DNA of 64,000 nucleotides, taken from contig QMIT01000005.1 in assembly GCA_024434115.1 (NCBI GenBank), positions 124,001 through 188,000 of the forward strand, given 5' to 3'. The notes beneath the pieces are model-generated. The model ran no database searches. It was not told the DNA's origin and saw nothing but the letters and a program-made list of their open reading frames with translations. Position numbers and translations under genes: made by a program. Source of the stretch: Chloroflexota bacterium. Lineage in GTDB: Bacteria; Chloroflexota; Anaerolineae; Aggregatilineales; J027. Shown here in pieces: positions 1-8,648 of the stretch (its first letter is position 1; every line of letters starts with the position of its first letter).

Positions 1-2
1 CC

Positions 3-371
3 CCCACCGACGTGCCGATTAGCAGCGAATTGTTCGAGGTGGATTTCCGGCTGTGGTGGTTTATGTATGGCCCGGGGCAAGATGGGGAACCGATTCGTGT
101 CGCCGAATATCTACCGACGGTGTGGCCGCGCTTCTTGGCCCATCACCGCCAAAACCGTAACTGGGTCATGGAATTTGGGGTGCGCCATGCGGGATGGCTG
201 GCATTCTGCAAACAGGACCCGCAAGGTTTTGCTGAACTATACGCCGCCAAAAATCGGGATAAGCGAAACCGTCCGTCTTTTGGGCCGTCTCACCTTGTCG
301 AATTGAGCCAAGCCAATCAAGTGGATGAAGAGGCGATTTTGGAGGCAATGATCTGTGAGGCGAGTGTTTGA
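3..371 (+). CDS. C-terminal fragment of an unrecognised protein (5' end outside window)
   Basis: The reading frame is open to the left edge of the window, so this is the C-terminal part of a longer protein; the GTG codon at 12 need not be its start. About 120 residues are visible, rich in Trp and Phe near the beginning (FRLWWFMYG) and ending in an acidic helix-like stretch (VDEEAILEAM). No motif that I recognise is present. It lies 345 bases upstream of the parA-like gene and is separated from it by a hairpin, so it is probably a different transcription unit. Confidence 0.6.
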   Translation, partial: PTDVPISSELFEVDFRLWWFMYGPGQDGEPIRVAEYLPTVWPRFLAHHRQNRNWVMEFGVRHAGWLAFCKQDPQGFAELYAAKNRDKRNRPSFGPSHLVELSQANQVDEEAILEAMICEASV

Positions 372-439
372 TGGCGAACTATCCCCACCCCAAACCCTTC
401 CCCATTGCATGGAGAGGGGCTTCAAGAGGGCATTTTACT

Positions 440-467
440 CCCCCTCGCTACGCAGTGGCTGAGGGGG
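440..467. repeat. GC-rich hairpin, possible dispersed repeat or terminator
   Basis: CCCCCTC at 440-446 is perfectly complementary to GAGGGGG at 461-467. There is no T-run after it on either strand, so it is not a textbook intrinsic terminator. The surrounding bases are also C-rich before and G-rich after it, which would lengthen the hairpin imperfectly. Confidence 0.4.
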
Positions 468-652
468 TCGGGGGGTGAGGATATGTTACCGAGATTAAAA
501 GTCAAAAAAGCATAAACCGTCTTGTTCCGAAAGAATTTTGCGACTTGGGGAAGCGATTTAGAACCGAACTATAACAATCGCTACCGACAGACAAAGTTTT
601 GCGATGTATACTACGAGTAACCGAAAAATATTCGTGCGGACATCCAGTGCGA

Positions 653-687
653 CCAATGACCTTCGACGCTGTGGTGCGGGTCATTGG
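653..687. promoter_or_regulatory. Inverted repeat upstream of parA, possible operator
   Basis: CCAATGACC at 653-661 and GGTCATTGG at 679-687 form a perfect 9-base inverted repeat with a 17-base spacer, ending 29 bases before the parA ATG. CATCCA at 641-646 and TGGATG at 685-690 are also mutually complementary. Autoregulation of parAB operons by ParA or ParB at such a site is common in the family; that this site does it is an inference. Confidence 0.4.
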
Positions 688-716
688 ATGTGAAATGACG
701 TGAGGAGATAATTTTT

Positions 717-1538
717 ATGGGTACGACAATTGCGCTTATGAACCAAAAGGGTGGCGTTGGCAAAACCACCATGACCATCCACCTCGGGGTTGGATTAGCG
801 GCGATGGGCTATCAAGTTGCGATGGTAGATATGGACCCGCAAGGCCATATTGCCATGTCATTCGCGCTGGTGGATGAGATGGGCCGACCACGCGAGGGCA
901 TTTTTGAACTGCTGGTCAATGGTGAACCCCTGAACTCGGTGTTGATGATGGCCCCCGCCGATGAGTATGAATCCATTCAGCGGCAACCCGGTGGGCAGCT
1001 TTACATTTTGCCGGGTGGACAAAAGACCCAGTTGGCCGCGATCAATATTCAACTTGATGGGGCGGATTTTGGGGCAGTCGAACGTTCACTGAAACCCCTG
1101 CAAGACATGACCGATTTTGTGTTGATTGATACCGCGCCGACGGCCTCCCTTTTTACCCCGGCGATTTTGGCGGCAGCCGATTTTGTGCTTTGCCCTACCG
1201 AGATGTCGCGGCTGAGTCTGGATGGGTTGGAAAAGATTACCCAGATGATGACCAATTTGGCCGGGCTGCATGACGCCGAAATTTTGGGCATCATTCCGAT
1301 GATGACCCGCGCCAACACCCGCGAACATAAAGATCGCTTGGACGAACTCCAAGAACTCTACCCCGGCAGGGTTTGGTATAAAGAAGAAATCGCGTTAAGC
1401 ACCGTTTGGAAGGAAGCCTCCGATGCGGCGCGGACGGTGTTCACCTATGCCCCCCGTCATTCCGCTGTGGACACTGCGTGGAAATTGATAGACCGATTTT
1501 TGAAGGCCGTTGAAGGAGTACCCTATGGACAGGTCTAA
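717..1538 (+). CDS. parA: ParA-family (MinD-like) partition ATPase
   Basis: A 273-residue P-loop ATPase of the ParA/Soj type. It opens with the deviant Walker A motif KGGVGKTT at residues 11-18, where Lys11 is the signature lysine, then the Walker A' segment DMDPQGH near residue 40 and a Walker B-like FVLIDTAP. Family members form ATP-dependent dimers on DNA and move ParB-bound cargo. A GAGGAG ribosome site at 702-707 fixes the ATG. The gene overlaps the ParB-like gene by 14 bases, which suggests translational coupling. No N-terminal HTH is present, so it resembles the short chromosomal or type Ib ParA proteins rather than the long plasmid ParA repressors. Confidence 0.93.
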   Translation: MGTTIALMNQKGGVGKTTMTIHLGVGLAAMGYQVAMVDMDPQGHIAMSFALVDEMGRPREGIFELLVNGEPLNSVLMMAPADEYESIQRQPGGQLYILPGGQKTQLAAINIQLDGADFGAVERSLKPLQDMTDFVLIDTAPTASLFTPAILAAADFVLCPTEMSRLSLDGLEKITQMMTNLAGLHDAEILGIIPMMTRANTREHKDRLDELQELYPGRVWYKEEIALSTVWKEASDAARTVFTYAPRHSAVDTAWKLIDRFLKAVEGVPYGQV

Positions 1539-2589
1539 GCCGAACAGCCGGCGACCTCCACGCGCTGCTGGTTCGCTATCGCCTTTGGAGGCATTGGAAT
1601 TGGGGACACGCCATCCCGGTGAAGGCCGTCCGGTAGATTTAGATCTGTCGCAAATCGTGATTGACGAACAGATTCAGGTACGGGTGGATGGGCTTGATGA
1701 AGAACGGGTGGATCAGTACACCATCGTGATTGAAAACGGTGGAGATATGGAACCGATTATTGTGTTCCAAGACGCGAACGGCAACCACCTACTCGCGGAT
1801 GGGTTTCATCGCGTCGAAGCGTATCGTCGTGCCGGACGGAATAACATTAGAGCCTATGTTTCAAAGGGGGGCTATGAGGCCGCCTACGAATATGCTGAGA
1901 ACGCCAACCTTGAACACGGCCTAGCCTATTCCAACGAGGACAAGAAGAATATTCTGCGCCGTCGTATCAATCAGGGTCGGACGTGGTTCGAGTGGAGTGG
2001 GGACGGAAAACTCAACCCGCGTGTGTCGTATAACGAGATGGCTCGTCAGTTGGGAGTCAGTCAGCCGACCATCACCTCATGGGTGAATAGTATTTTGAGT
2101 GAACTAAGTCAATCAACTTCAAAGAATTTAGAAGTTGATCGGTCACAGGTGGTTGGCAAAGATGGTAAAGTGCGTGACGTGAGCCGTATTGGGTCGGCAA
2201 CCGCCGGTAAACCCAAAACCGAACGTGCCCCTAGATCGGCTGAACCTGAAAATGGGGAAGACCTTGAGGATGACAAATTTAGCACCGCGACCCATATGGT
2301 TATCAATGCCGGGGGTGAATCGCGGGTCGTTGAAAAACGTTCGGCTACCCCGCCATCTGGCACACGTAATCCCGATAAAGATTTGGCGGTGCAAATGGAA
2401 GCCGACATTACCGATGTTCTGTCGCGGCTCACTCGCTACGATCCCACCCAAGTGAACGTATTATGGTTATTGGGTAAGGATCGCGTCGAAGAGGTGAAGG
2501 CGTCGCTGAGTCAACTGGAACTGTGGGTACAAGAGATGTACGAATTTTTGTCGAGTATCCCGACTCCTCCGGATCGGCCCAAAGTTTAA
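1525..2589 (+). CDS. parB: ParB/Srx-fold DNA-binding protein, ParA partner
   Basis: Start chosen at the ATG at 1525, placed after TGAAGGAG (1511-1518) and overlapping the end of parA; the TTG at 1510 would put the ribosome site inside the gene. The 354-residue protein has a ParB N-terminal nuclease/CTPase fold with the box LLADGFHRVEAYRRAG, where ordinary ParB proteins have GERR or GHRR, so one CTP-binding position differs. A helix-turn-helix follows (YNEMARQLGVSQPTITSWVN), then a charged linker and a C-terminal helical part that could dimerise. It is diverged from the usual chromosomal ParB and may serve a plasmid-, phage- or operon-specific role. Confidence 0.85.
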   Translation: MDRSKPNSRRPPRAAGSLSPLEALELGTRHPGEGRPVDLDLSQIVIDEQIQVRVDGLDEERVDQYTIVIENGGDMEPIIVFQDANGNHLLADGFHRVEAYRRAGRNNIRAYVSKGGYEAAYEYAENANLEHGLAYSNEDKKNILRRRINQGRTWFEWSGDGKLNPRVSYNEMARQLGVSQPTITSWVNSILSELSQSTSKNLEVDRSQVVGKDGKVRDVSRIGSATAGKPKTERAPRSAEPENGEDLEDDKFSTATHMVINAGGESRVVEKRSATPPSGTRNPDKDLAVQMEADITDVLSRLTRYDPTQVNVLWLLGKDRVEEVKASLSQLELWVQEMYEFLSSIPTPPDRPKV

Positions 2590-2599
2590 GAGAGGCGTC

Positions 2600-2815
2600 A
2601 TGACCGAAAAAGTTCAGGTCTGCGATTGGTGTGGGGCAAGCTGGCAACTCCATTGGAAGTGCCAGATTATTTGCCCCAACTGTGGCGCGAAACAAGATTG
2701 CAGTGACTTGTTTGTGGACTACGATGAAATTCAGCGGCAGATCGAGGCACGGGGGAATATCCTCCCGACAATTCAACCAACTCAATCGAATGAAATGAAC
2801 CATGACCATCATTAG
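2600..2815 (+). CDS. Small zinc-ribbon protein
   Basis: A 71-residue protein with two Cys pairs, CDWC near residue 8 and CPNC near residue 25, spaced as in a zinc ribbon, followed by a polar tail that ends in His-Asp-His-His. The ATG at 2600 follows AAGAGAGG. It starts 10 bases after parB and its 3' end overlaps the next gene by 14 bases, so all are probably on one mRNA. Such ribbons bind nucleic acid or protein; no specific function can be assigned. Confidence 0.75.
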   Translation: MTEKVQVCDWCGASWQLHWKCQIICPNCGAKQDCSDLFVDYDEIQRQIEARGNILPTIQPTQSNEMNHDHH

Positions 2816-3275
2816 GCCGCAACGTAAAAAGCGCCTCACTGATTTGTTCTTGGCAGTGATTGTGCTGCTGCTGGGCTTGGGTATTGCGCTTGCCTTTCTG
2901 TGGAATTTGACCCGCTACTGGGGGATCGAAAATCGCGGGGTGGAAACGATAGGGTATATTACGGAGGTGACTCCCCCTCGATCCAAAAGTAATGCCCGTG
3001 TTTCCTTCGATTATCAAGTTGAGGGTCGAACACTTTCGGGCCACAGTGATGTTGACCAAGCCTATTATGAATTTGCCCAAAATCGTGTGGGTGGCGAGAT
3101 ACCCATCATCTATTTCAAAGACTATCCTCGCCTCTCCGCCATTCGTGGGTTCAACAATGGCAAGTATATAGGAGTCTATTTTTTAGCTGCGGTTTTTTTC
3201 CTACCACTGGGTCTATTTCTGATGGTCAACGGGGTACGCAATCAGTCGAAAACCGAGCGATCAACACCAGCATAA
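2802..3275 (+). CDS. DUF3592-like membrane protein
   Basis: 157 residues with one hydrophobic helix near residues 14-36, an extracytoplasmic beta-rich domain (GVETIGYITEV, VSFDYQVEGRTLSG, IIYFKDYPRLS), and a second helix near residues 122-142. This helix-domain-helix layout and the domain's pattern fit the DUF3592 family, of unknown function. It overlaps the zinc-ribbon gene and belongs to the same operon. Confidence 0.75.
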   Translation: MTIIRPQRKKRLTDLFLAVIVLLLGLGIALAFLWNLTRYWGIENRGVETIGYITEVTPPRSKSNARVSFDYQVEGRTLSGHSDVDQAYYEFAQNRVGGEIPIIYFKDYPRLSAIRGFNNGKYIGVYFLAAVFFLPLGLFLMVNGVRNQSKTERSTPA

Positions 3276-3295
3276 TACGCTACATGGGAGGCGAT

Positions 3296-4663
3296 ATGCG
3301 CCTAGCAATTACGGTTAGCTTGGCAAAGGTCAATCAAAAACTGCTGCACATCACCGTTGAAGGTCAATCTCTCCAAGATAAAACAACCCTCCTGCTCGAA
3401 GCCCTTGCCAATGTCCCCGGCATGAAGGTTTCCAATTTGCAGGCGCAGGATGGCTGGGGAAACCCATTGATATGTAACATAAGCGAGAAAATACTAACCC
3501 TTCCGGCCAAGCGATTTTTGTTGGACTACGATCTGGAAACCACCTATACCGACTGTATGGGGGCTGACCGTGATATCTATTTGATGTACCCCTTTATCAA
3601 CGACCACGAGGTATTTTTTGGGGTTGGCAGCGTCCCCGTTCCTACACCCCTGCACGAGTGGGCTAATGATTTGCAGGTGCAGTTTCAGATACGAGATGTT
3701 CCGGCGGGTTGGAATGTTTTTTCGAATGGAATGCAGGGACAAATCGAGCCGACCAAACTGGAAGGTTTTTTTGTCTATGCCGCCGCAGGCTTGACCCCCG
3801 AGGAGCATACTTATGTTGCACAGAAGACCCTCATGATTTTTAATCTCGTCGTGCAACATGGCAAAACGATTCCCCTGCATATCTATGAATTATGGAACAT
3901 GATCGAGCGTTTTATGGTCTGGATTGAAAGTTCCGTCGCGCCCTATCGCGGTCAACAAGACATCAATATTCTGATTTTGCAGGCTCCCGACGATTTTGAA
4001 GCGCAAACCGACGGGCGGGCTTTTGCAACCGGGGAGAATGTACCGAACGGCATCATCGTCTATGGCCCCCAAAATCCTGCCTATCTGTGGAAGCTGTTTG
4101 AGCATGACAACTACGCCTATTTTTTGGAGGACGGGTTGGCCCACGAACTGACCCATTTTTATACCACCTCCAATTGGACAGGCCGTTCCAAGTCGGTGCT
4201 CTACCCCAGCCCAACCTGCCCACCCGAAGAGGCCCGATTGATTGGCGAATTCCTCAACCAATATTGTTACAATCAATTTATGTTCCGCGAAAATCCCAAT
4301 CAATTCCTGACCTATTATTTGGCTCGTGCCCTGCAAAAGCATCAAAAACGCGGTGGTCGCAGCCCCATCCTCGATCTCTTTCTGCTCGACACCTATCTGC
4401 GACGGCAGGGACATTCGGTCTTGGCCCTATTTGGCGTGATGGTGTGGGAAAAACAGCGCCGACCCGGCCCCTATGAATCGGCCCAGTGGATGTTTGATGT
4501 GATGCACGATTGGCTGGGGTTGGATGTGCCTCAACACCTCAAAGGTCAACTGCTCGGCAAGGAAGCCCCGAATTATGTCGCATTGGTAGATCGGGCGCTT
4601 CGGGAACGGGGGTATACACTGGTGCATCATCATGACACGATTGACATTCGACAGGAATTTTAA
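3296..4663 (+). CDS. HExxH metallopeptidase-like protein (M61/M1-like)
   Basis: Start chosen at the ATG at 3296, which follows GGGAGG; the ATG at 3284 has no ribosome site. The protein (455 residues) has a beta-rich N-terminal half and then LAHELTHF, giving the gluzincin motif with His283, Glu284 and His287. Glu311, Glu312 and Glu318 downstream could supply the third zinc ligand. The layout resembles M61 glycyl aminopeptidases, but the usual W-x-x-EG element is missing, so activity is uncertain. There is no signal peptide, so it is probably cytoplasmic. It lies 20 bases after the DUF3592 gene and 2 bases before the glycohydrolase gene. Confidence 0.7.
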   Translation: MRLAITVSLAKVNQKLLHITVEGQSLQDKTTLLLEALANVPGMKVSNLQAQDGWGNPLICNISEKILTLPAKRFLLDYDLETTYTDCMGADRDIYLMYPFINDHEVFFGVGSVPVPTPLHEWANDLQVQFQIRDVPAGWNVFSNGMQGQIEPTKLEGFFVYAAAGLTPEEHTYVAQKTLMIFNLVVQHGKTIPLHIYELWNMIERFMVWIESSVAPYRGQQDINILILQAPDDFEAQTDGRAFATGENVPNGIIVYGPQNPAYLWKLFEHDNYAYFLEDGLAHELTHFYTTSNWTGRSKSVLYPSPTCPPEEARLIGEFLNQYCYNQFMFRENPNQFLTYYLARALQKHQKRGGRSPILDLFLLDTYLRRQGHSVLALFGVMVWEKQRRPGPYESAQWMFDVMHDWLGLDVPQHLKGQLLGKEAPNYVALVDRALRERGYTLVHHHDTIDIRQEF

Positions 4664-4665
4664 GA

Positions 4666-5571
4666 ATGCCCTCTTTGGAAAATGCACGTTTGGCGCTCGA
4701 AGGGTTGTCGGTTGGGGATGCCTTTGGCGAGAACTTTTTCCATTTCCCCAAAGATTCATTGGATCAGCGTATCCGGCAGCGCGAATTACCAGCGGGTCAA
4801 TGGCGCTATACCGATGACACCAACATGGCCCTTTCGATTTATTGCCTGCTGCGCAAAAAAGGCGAGATAGACCAAGATACCCTCGCCATTAGTTTCGCTG
4901 CCCACTATGATCCCGAACGTAAATATGGGGCGGGGGCGGGTCGGCTGCTGCGGCAAATCGGTACCAAAGCCCATTGGTGGCGCGAAGCCTCGCACGAACT
5001 GTTTGGCGGACAAGGGTCATTTGGGAATGGAGCAGCCATGCGCGTGGCTCCGGTGGGTGGCTATTATGCCGACGATATAGAAAAGGTGGTTGCCCTTGCC
5101 ACGCAGACTTCGGAAGTCACCCATGCCCACCCCGAAGGCATAGCGGGGGGGATCGCGGTGGCGGTGGCGTCGGCGGTGGCCTCTCGGTTACGTGGCTCAC
5201 CCCCTTCCACTCGTCAAGCATTTATCGAGATGGTGCTACCCTATGTGCCGGAAAGCGAGGTCAAAAGTGGCCTGCGCCGTGCCTCTGAAATTCAGTCCAA
5301 TCAGGTGGCCCATGCTGCCCAAATGTTAGGCAACGGCCTATTGATTTCGGCCCAAGATACCGTGCCGTTTTGTCTATGGTGTGCTGGGGCATATCTGAAC
5401 AATTATGAGGAGGCCCTCTGGCAGACCGCCTCCGTTTATGGGGATATAGACACCAACTGCGCGATAGTCGGGGGCATCGTCGCGTCGTATGTTGGGCAGG
5501 CGGGTATCCCATCAGAGTGGATTCAGCACCGCGAACCCTTACCGGAATGGGCGGTTGGCGCGGAAGGTTAG
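4666..5571 (+). CDS. ADP-ribosylglycohydrolase family protein (ARH/DraG-like)
   Basis: A 301-residue all-helical ARH-family enzyme. The two magnesium-binding clusters are visible: YTDDTNMA (Asp50, Asp51) and GDIDTNCAIVGG (Asp260, Asp262, Thr263), together with GNGAAMRVAP in the middle. Members remove ADP-ribose from Arg, Ser or nucleotides. It begins 2 bases after the peptidase gene, so it is translated from the same mRNA. Its presence at the end of a ParA/ParB operon is unusual; the substrate is unknown. Length and motif order fit a complete enzyme. Confidence 0.88.
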   Translation: MPSLENARLALEGLSVGDAFGENFFHFPKDSLDQRIRQRELPAGQWRYTDDTNMALSIYCLLRKKGEIDQDTLAISFAAHYDPERKYGAGAGRLLRQIGTKAHWWREASHELFGGQGSFGNGAAMRVAPVGGYYADDIEKVVALATQTSEVTHAHPEGIAGGIAVAVASAVASRLRGSPPSTRQAFIEMVLPYVPESEVKSGLRRASEIQSNQVAHAAQMLGNGLLISAQDTVPFCLWCAGAYLNNYEEALWQTASVYGDIDTNCAIVGGIVASYVGQAGIPSEWIQHREPLPEWAVGAEG

Positions 5572-5637
5572 GCGAGTTTTGTTTTATTTATATAAAATCT
5601 TATTGTTATATAGTATATTATAATTTCTAACTCAGGG

Positions 5638-5666
5638 CAAAAAAATGAGGCGGCATCCCTACCGCC
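5638..5666 (-). terminator. Intrinsic terminator of the deacetylase gene
   Basis: On the minus strand GGCGG and CCGCC (5649-5653 and 5662-5666) form a hairpin followed by a run of seven T (A-run at about 5638-5644 on the plus strand). It sits just past the stop of the deacetylase gene. The region just to its left (5580-5630) is very AT-rich. Confidence 0.65.
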
Positions 5667-5675
5667 CCGTAATAA

Positions 5676-6869
5676 CTAGGCTAATTGACCTTGATGTTTG
5701 GGGATAATCGGCACATCCACCGCCCTACCTGTTAGTTCGGAAAACTCATCCAGTGGGTCTTCGGAGGCACGGCAACGCCACCACTGCGCTGCCTCACAAG
5801 GCAGGGCATTCCAAAAACCACCCCGCGCCTTCATATGGCGCAAAAAGCTGATATACACCTCCAGCACCGCGCTGTCCATCAAATAATCGGGGTGCGTGTT
5901 GACAAGAGCCATCCCGCGATTCTGTTCAATGAAATGTACCTTTTGCAGCCACAGATGCGGCGTCTTTTCGCCCAAGACCTTGACCAACGTATGATCTTGC
6001 GCCAATGTGTAGGGGAGTTCGACAAAGCGCCCAACAAAATAGGGCCAAATGGTCATGACGCCCCCCGGCATCGGCTCGTAGGGATCGGTGTCAAAAAAGG
6101 ATAGGTCATAGTCTATTTCAAGCACCTGCATCCACTCCGGTTCGCGGTGCATCAAAGGGGCACGGAAACCAACCGCCTGAAAATCTTTGAGATATTGATT
6201 GATGCGTTCGGCCCGTTGCATAAAGACTTGTTTCGATTGAAATTCCTTGCCATCGTGCTTCAGCCCGTGTACTCCAATTTCGAAGCCGCGTTCGCGCAGT
6301 TCATCCATCAAGCCATAATCAATTTTGTAGCGTTCTGGAATAAAGTTGATGGATGAGCGAAAACCGAAACTTTCATCAATATCAGCAATCGTCCGCATAA
6401 AAGACTGACCGGCTGCTGTTTCAATATCGTGGGTAAGCACAAAGGCATAGGGATGACCATTGGGCCATAGGGGGCGATGCCGCAAAATCCCACCCGTCAT
6501 GGCTTGGACTTCGTTTAGCACTTCCCAAAGAAACATGGCATAGCGTGGCTCAATCGGCCATTGGGCCAATGTTTCGTCTTCTGCGCCGCGACTGTAAATT
6601 TTACGAAGGGCGACAATGACAGGGCGTGGCATCAGGGGTTTGACTTCATAATAGAGGCGTTTAGCGGTGCTCAAGCGCCAGCGGTCTGGCCCGAATTGTC
6701 CTTCACCCAGCACTTGCTCAACCAGCGCATCGCTGTCCGGTGGAGGATTGGGTAAGCCCAAAATAGAGATTTTCTTCTGAACAGCTTCCTGCCATTGTTC
6801 AGTCGTTGGGTTGGGGTCACATTGCCAGAACAAATCCGGGGTATTCTGGCTCCAAAGATTGGGTGTCAT
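5676..6869 (-). CDS. Polysaccharide deacetylase-like (NodB fold) protein
   Basis: 397 residues. The C-terminal two thirds have the carbohydrate esterase 4 pattern: motif 1 THDIE at residues 146-150 (catalytic Asp and metal Asp region), motif 2 GVHGLKHD with His201 and His205, then FRAPLM (motif 3) and a late VNTHPDYL (motif 5 region). An N-terminal part of about 135 residues carries no motif that I recognise and no signal peptide, so it may act on a cytoplasmic glycan precursor. A GNAT gene lies just upstream on the same strand; the pair may modify a cell-surface glycan, which is an inference. Confidence 0.8.
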   Translation of the reverse strand: MTPNLWSQNTPDLFWQCDPNPTTEQWQEAVQKKISILGLPNPPPDSDALVEQVLGEGQFGPDRWRLSTAKRLYYEVKPLMPRPVIVALRKIYSRGAEDETLAQWPIEPRYAMFLWEVLNEVQAMTGGILRHRPLWPNGHPYAFVLTHDIETAAGQSFMRTIADIDESFGFRSSINFIPERYKIDYGLMDELRERGFEIGVHGLKHDGKEFQSKQVFMQRAERINQYLKDFQAVGFRAPLMHREPEWMQVLEIDYDLSFFDTDPYEPMPGGVMTIWPYFVGRFVELPYTLAQDHTLVKVLGEKTPHLWLQKVHFIEQNRGMALVNTHPDYLMDSAVLEVYISFLRHMKARGGFWNALPCEAAQWWRCRASEDPLDEFSELTGRAVDVPIIPKHQGQLA

Positions 6870-6946
6870 AAAGGTATCCCTTGTCTTGACGCGGCGATGA
6901 CGGCCACGTCCTTACCAGCTATCGAAGGAGAAAAACCGCTGCGGTA

Positions 6947-7657
6947 TTAAGCCGTAGGGGTGGCGACATCAAAGGGATAAGGGGTGCCGGGGGGCAGCAG
7001 TGTAAACACGTAGCGGCGGCGGAAAAAACGCCATTGGTCGGTGCGCGTCAGATAAGGGCTAAACCCAGACCGTTTGCAACCCTTAAGCGCAGGGATATTT
7101 TGGTGATCTACAAACGTAATGACCCGATTGGCGCCACATTCAGCGGCTTTTTCAGCAATCTGGGCCATCGCATAGGGCATAATGCCTTTGCCCTGAAAGG
7201 TTTCCGGCGTGAAGGCATATTCCAAGAGGGCCTCATTCGGTTGCAGCTTTGGAAAAATGCCATGAAAATAACTCTGGATCGCTTCGTTTTCTTTGGCGCT
7301 CATTAGCCACTGCATGTAACACGGCGTATCGTCTTCCGTTGCCGCGACGTAGCACTGCCCAATATGGGCGTTTAGGAAATTGAGGCGGTGCATCCGCACA
7401 TAGGGGCCTCGATCCGAAATGCCGGGGGCATCCATCGCCAATAGGCCGGGAACGTCGGTATCCTTGAGGGGACGAATGGTAATCGGGATTTTAGCTGGGG
7501 TGGCCTCGAATGGCTGTGTCAGGTCTCGGGCGAGGCCAAAATGGGTCCAATCCGAGTAGAAGCGGCGTCGAAATTCTTTGAGGAGCGCCTTAAATTGACC
7601 CGTGCGAAGTGAAGTCACTAAAGCCTTAAAGAGAGTTTTAAAGCGGGCAAGATTCAT
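6947..7657 (-). CDS. GNAT-family N-acetyltransferase
   Basis: Start placed at the ATG at 7657, seven bases after a perfect AGGAGG; a TTG one codon earlier is too close to it. The 236-residue protein has a basic N-terminal stretch of about 50 residues and then a GNAT core with the acetyl-CoA loop FQGKGIMPYAM and the late beta-strand/helix (FVDHQNIPALKGCKRSGF). It is 77 bases upstream of the deacetylase gene in the same direction. The acyl acceptor is unknown. Confidence 0.8.
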   Translation of the reverse strand: MNLARFKTLFKALVTSLRTGQFKALLKEFRRRFYSDWTHFGLARDLTQPFEATPAKIPITIRPLKDTDVPGLLAMDAPGISDRGPYVRMHRLNFLNAHIGQCYVAATEDDTPCYMQWLMSAKENEAIQSYFHGIFPKLQPNEALLEYAFTPETFQGKGIMPYAMAQIAEKAAECGANRVITFVDHQNIPALKGCKRSGFSPYLTRTDQWRFFRRRYVFTLLPPGTPYPFDVATPTA

Positions 7658-7891
7658 CAAATTGCCTCCTAATTAATGAATGATTTCCATCCTCGCTTTC
7701 CGCCATGAATTTATACTTTTCTTAATAAACCTCACTTTAGTATAGCATGAAAATTATTAATCGTATTATTTTTTACATATTTAGGATTACGCGGTGCAAG
7801 ATGCGCTAAAAACCGAAGAAAGGACAGTCGTGTGACCATCCTTTTTTCTACCGTCTCGAACGCGAAATTGGAATGTTTGTCGTAGTGCGAA

Positions 7892-8461
7892 TTATTCGGT
7901 GATTTTAATCGTGATCCCGTTGAACTGGACAAAACTGGCAGGCACGAGAATCGCCGGGGCCGTTGCGGTTGGACGTTGAAAAACCGCGCCACGTGCCGAG
8001 CCATCTGAGAGGATAATCCAGCCGCCAATGAACAGGTTTTCACCGAAACCAAATTCGGAACGGAATAAGCCGGGGCCGTCAAGTTCCACCAATTCCAGTG
8101 TAAAGGCCTTGACCGTGCCATCCGCAAAGGTGAATTGACCGCTGCCCGTCTCCTCATTGAGGGAAACTTCGACCCGGTTGCTGGATTCATTCAAAACTTC
8201 GATCTGACCATTCAACACTGGCCCGATAAACCATTCGGCTACGCTGACCGTGTTTTTATCGGCCTGTCCATCACAGATATAGACAGTGGCCTCGTCGCCA
8301 ACTAATCCCACGCCCACAAACACGTCCGGTTCCCCTTCGATTGTGCCGACATAGGTGACAGCGACAGCATCCTCACGCGAAGGTTGGGCTTGGGCACGAT
8401 AACCCGCCCCGGCGAAAATCATAATTGCAATCATCAACGCTAGTGCCATTCTGATACGCAT
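7892..8461 (-). CDS. Secreted protein of unknown function
   Basis: 189 residues with a clear Sec signal peptide (hydrophobic core then AQA before QPSRED) and a beta-rich mature part (VTYVGTIEGEPDVFVGVGLVG repeats of short strands). An AAGGAG site lies before the ATG. The end reads directly into a strand-rich tail (FVQFNGITIKITE). No domain recognised. Confidence 0.75.
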   Translation of the reverse strand: MRIRMALALMIAIMIFAGAGYRAQAQPSREDAVAVTYVGTIEGEPDVFVGVGLVGDEATVYICDGQADKNTVSVAEWFIGPVLNGQIEVLNESSNRVEVSLNEETGSGQFTFADGTVKAFTLELVELDGPGLFRSEFGFGENLFIGGWIILSDGSARGAVFQRPTATAPAILVPASFVQFNGITIKITE

Positions 8462-8648
8462 TGAGTTTTCTCCTTAAGACAGATCAACAGGACTATTTGT
8501 ACCATGCCTTGCATCTGTTTTCAGGATAAGCGTAAACAGGCGAACATACACCTAACCGAGGTGCGGAATTGAGGTCTGACATTTGGCGGGGATAAACACT
8601 AACGAAAGTTAGGCAGGAGGGTGATATTCCGCTGGGCAGTCTGCCATG

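Larger units (their letters stand above)
372..716. other. Intergenic region with hairpin and upstream region of the parA operon
   Basis: This 345-base gap holds no convincing gene. A G/C-run hairpin lies at 440-467 (CCCCCTC paired with GAGGGGG, 14-base loop), in a C-rich then G-rich tract of the kind seen in short dispersed genomic repeats or in terminators of the preceding gene. The right half holds an inverted repeat next to the parA start (listed separately). The 500-640 part is AT-rich, and I see no certain promoter in it. Confidence 0.5.

Noticed and set aside
717..2589. ParA/ParB as evidence that the window is a plasmid or a chromosome origin
   Set aside because: The ParB-like protein is diverged, no DnaA, Rep or origin repeats are visible, and the neighbours are ordinary chromosomal genes.
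3890..4414. Minus-strand frame antisense to the metallopeptidase gene
   Set aside because: No ribosome site or domain; it is explained by the codon pattern of the plus-strand gene.
7732..8190. Long minus-strand reading frame overlapping the secreted protein gene
   Set aside because: It is in another frame of 7892-8461, which has a signal peptide, a ribosome site and a clean domain; the overlapping frame has a coding pattern unlike its neighbours.
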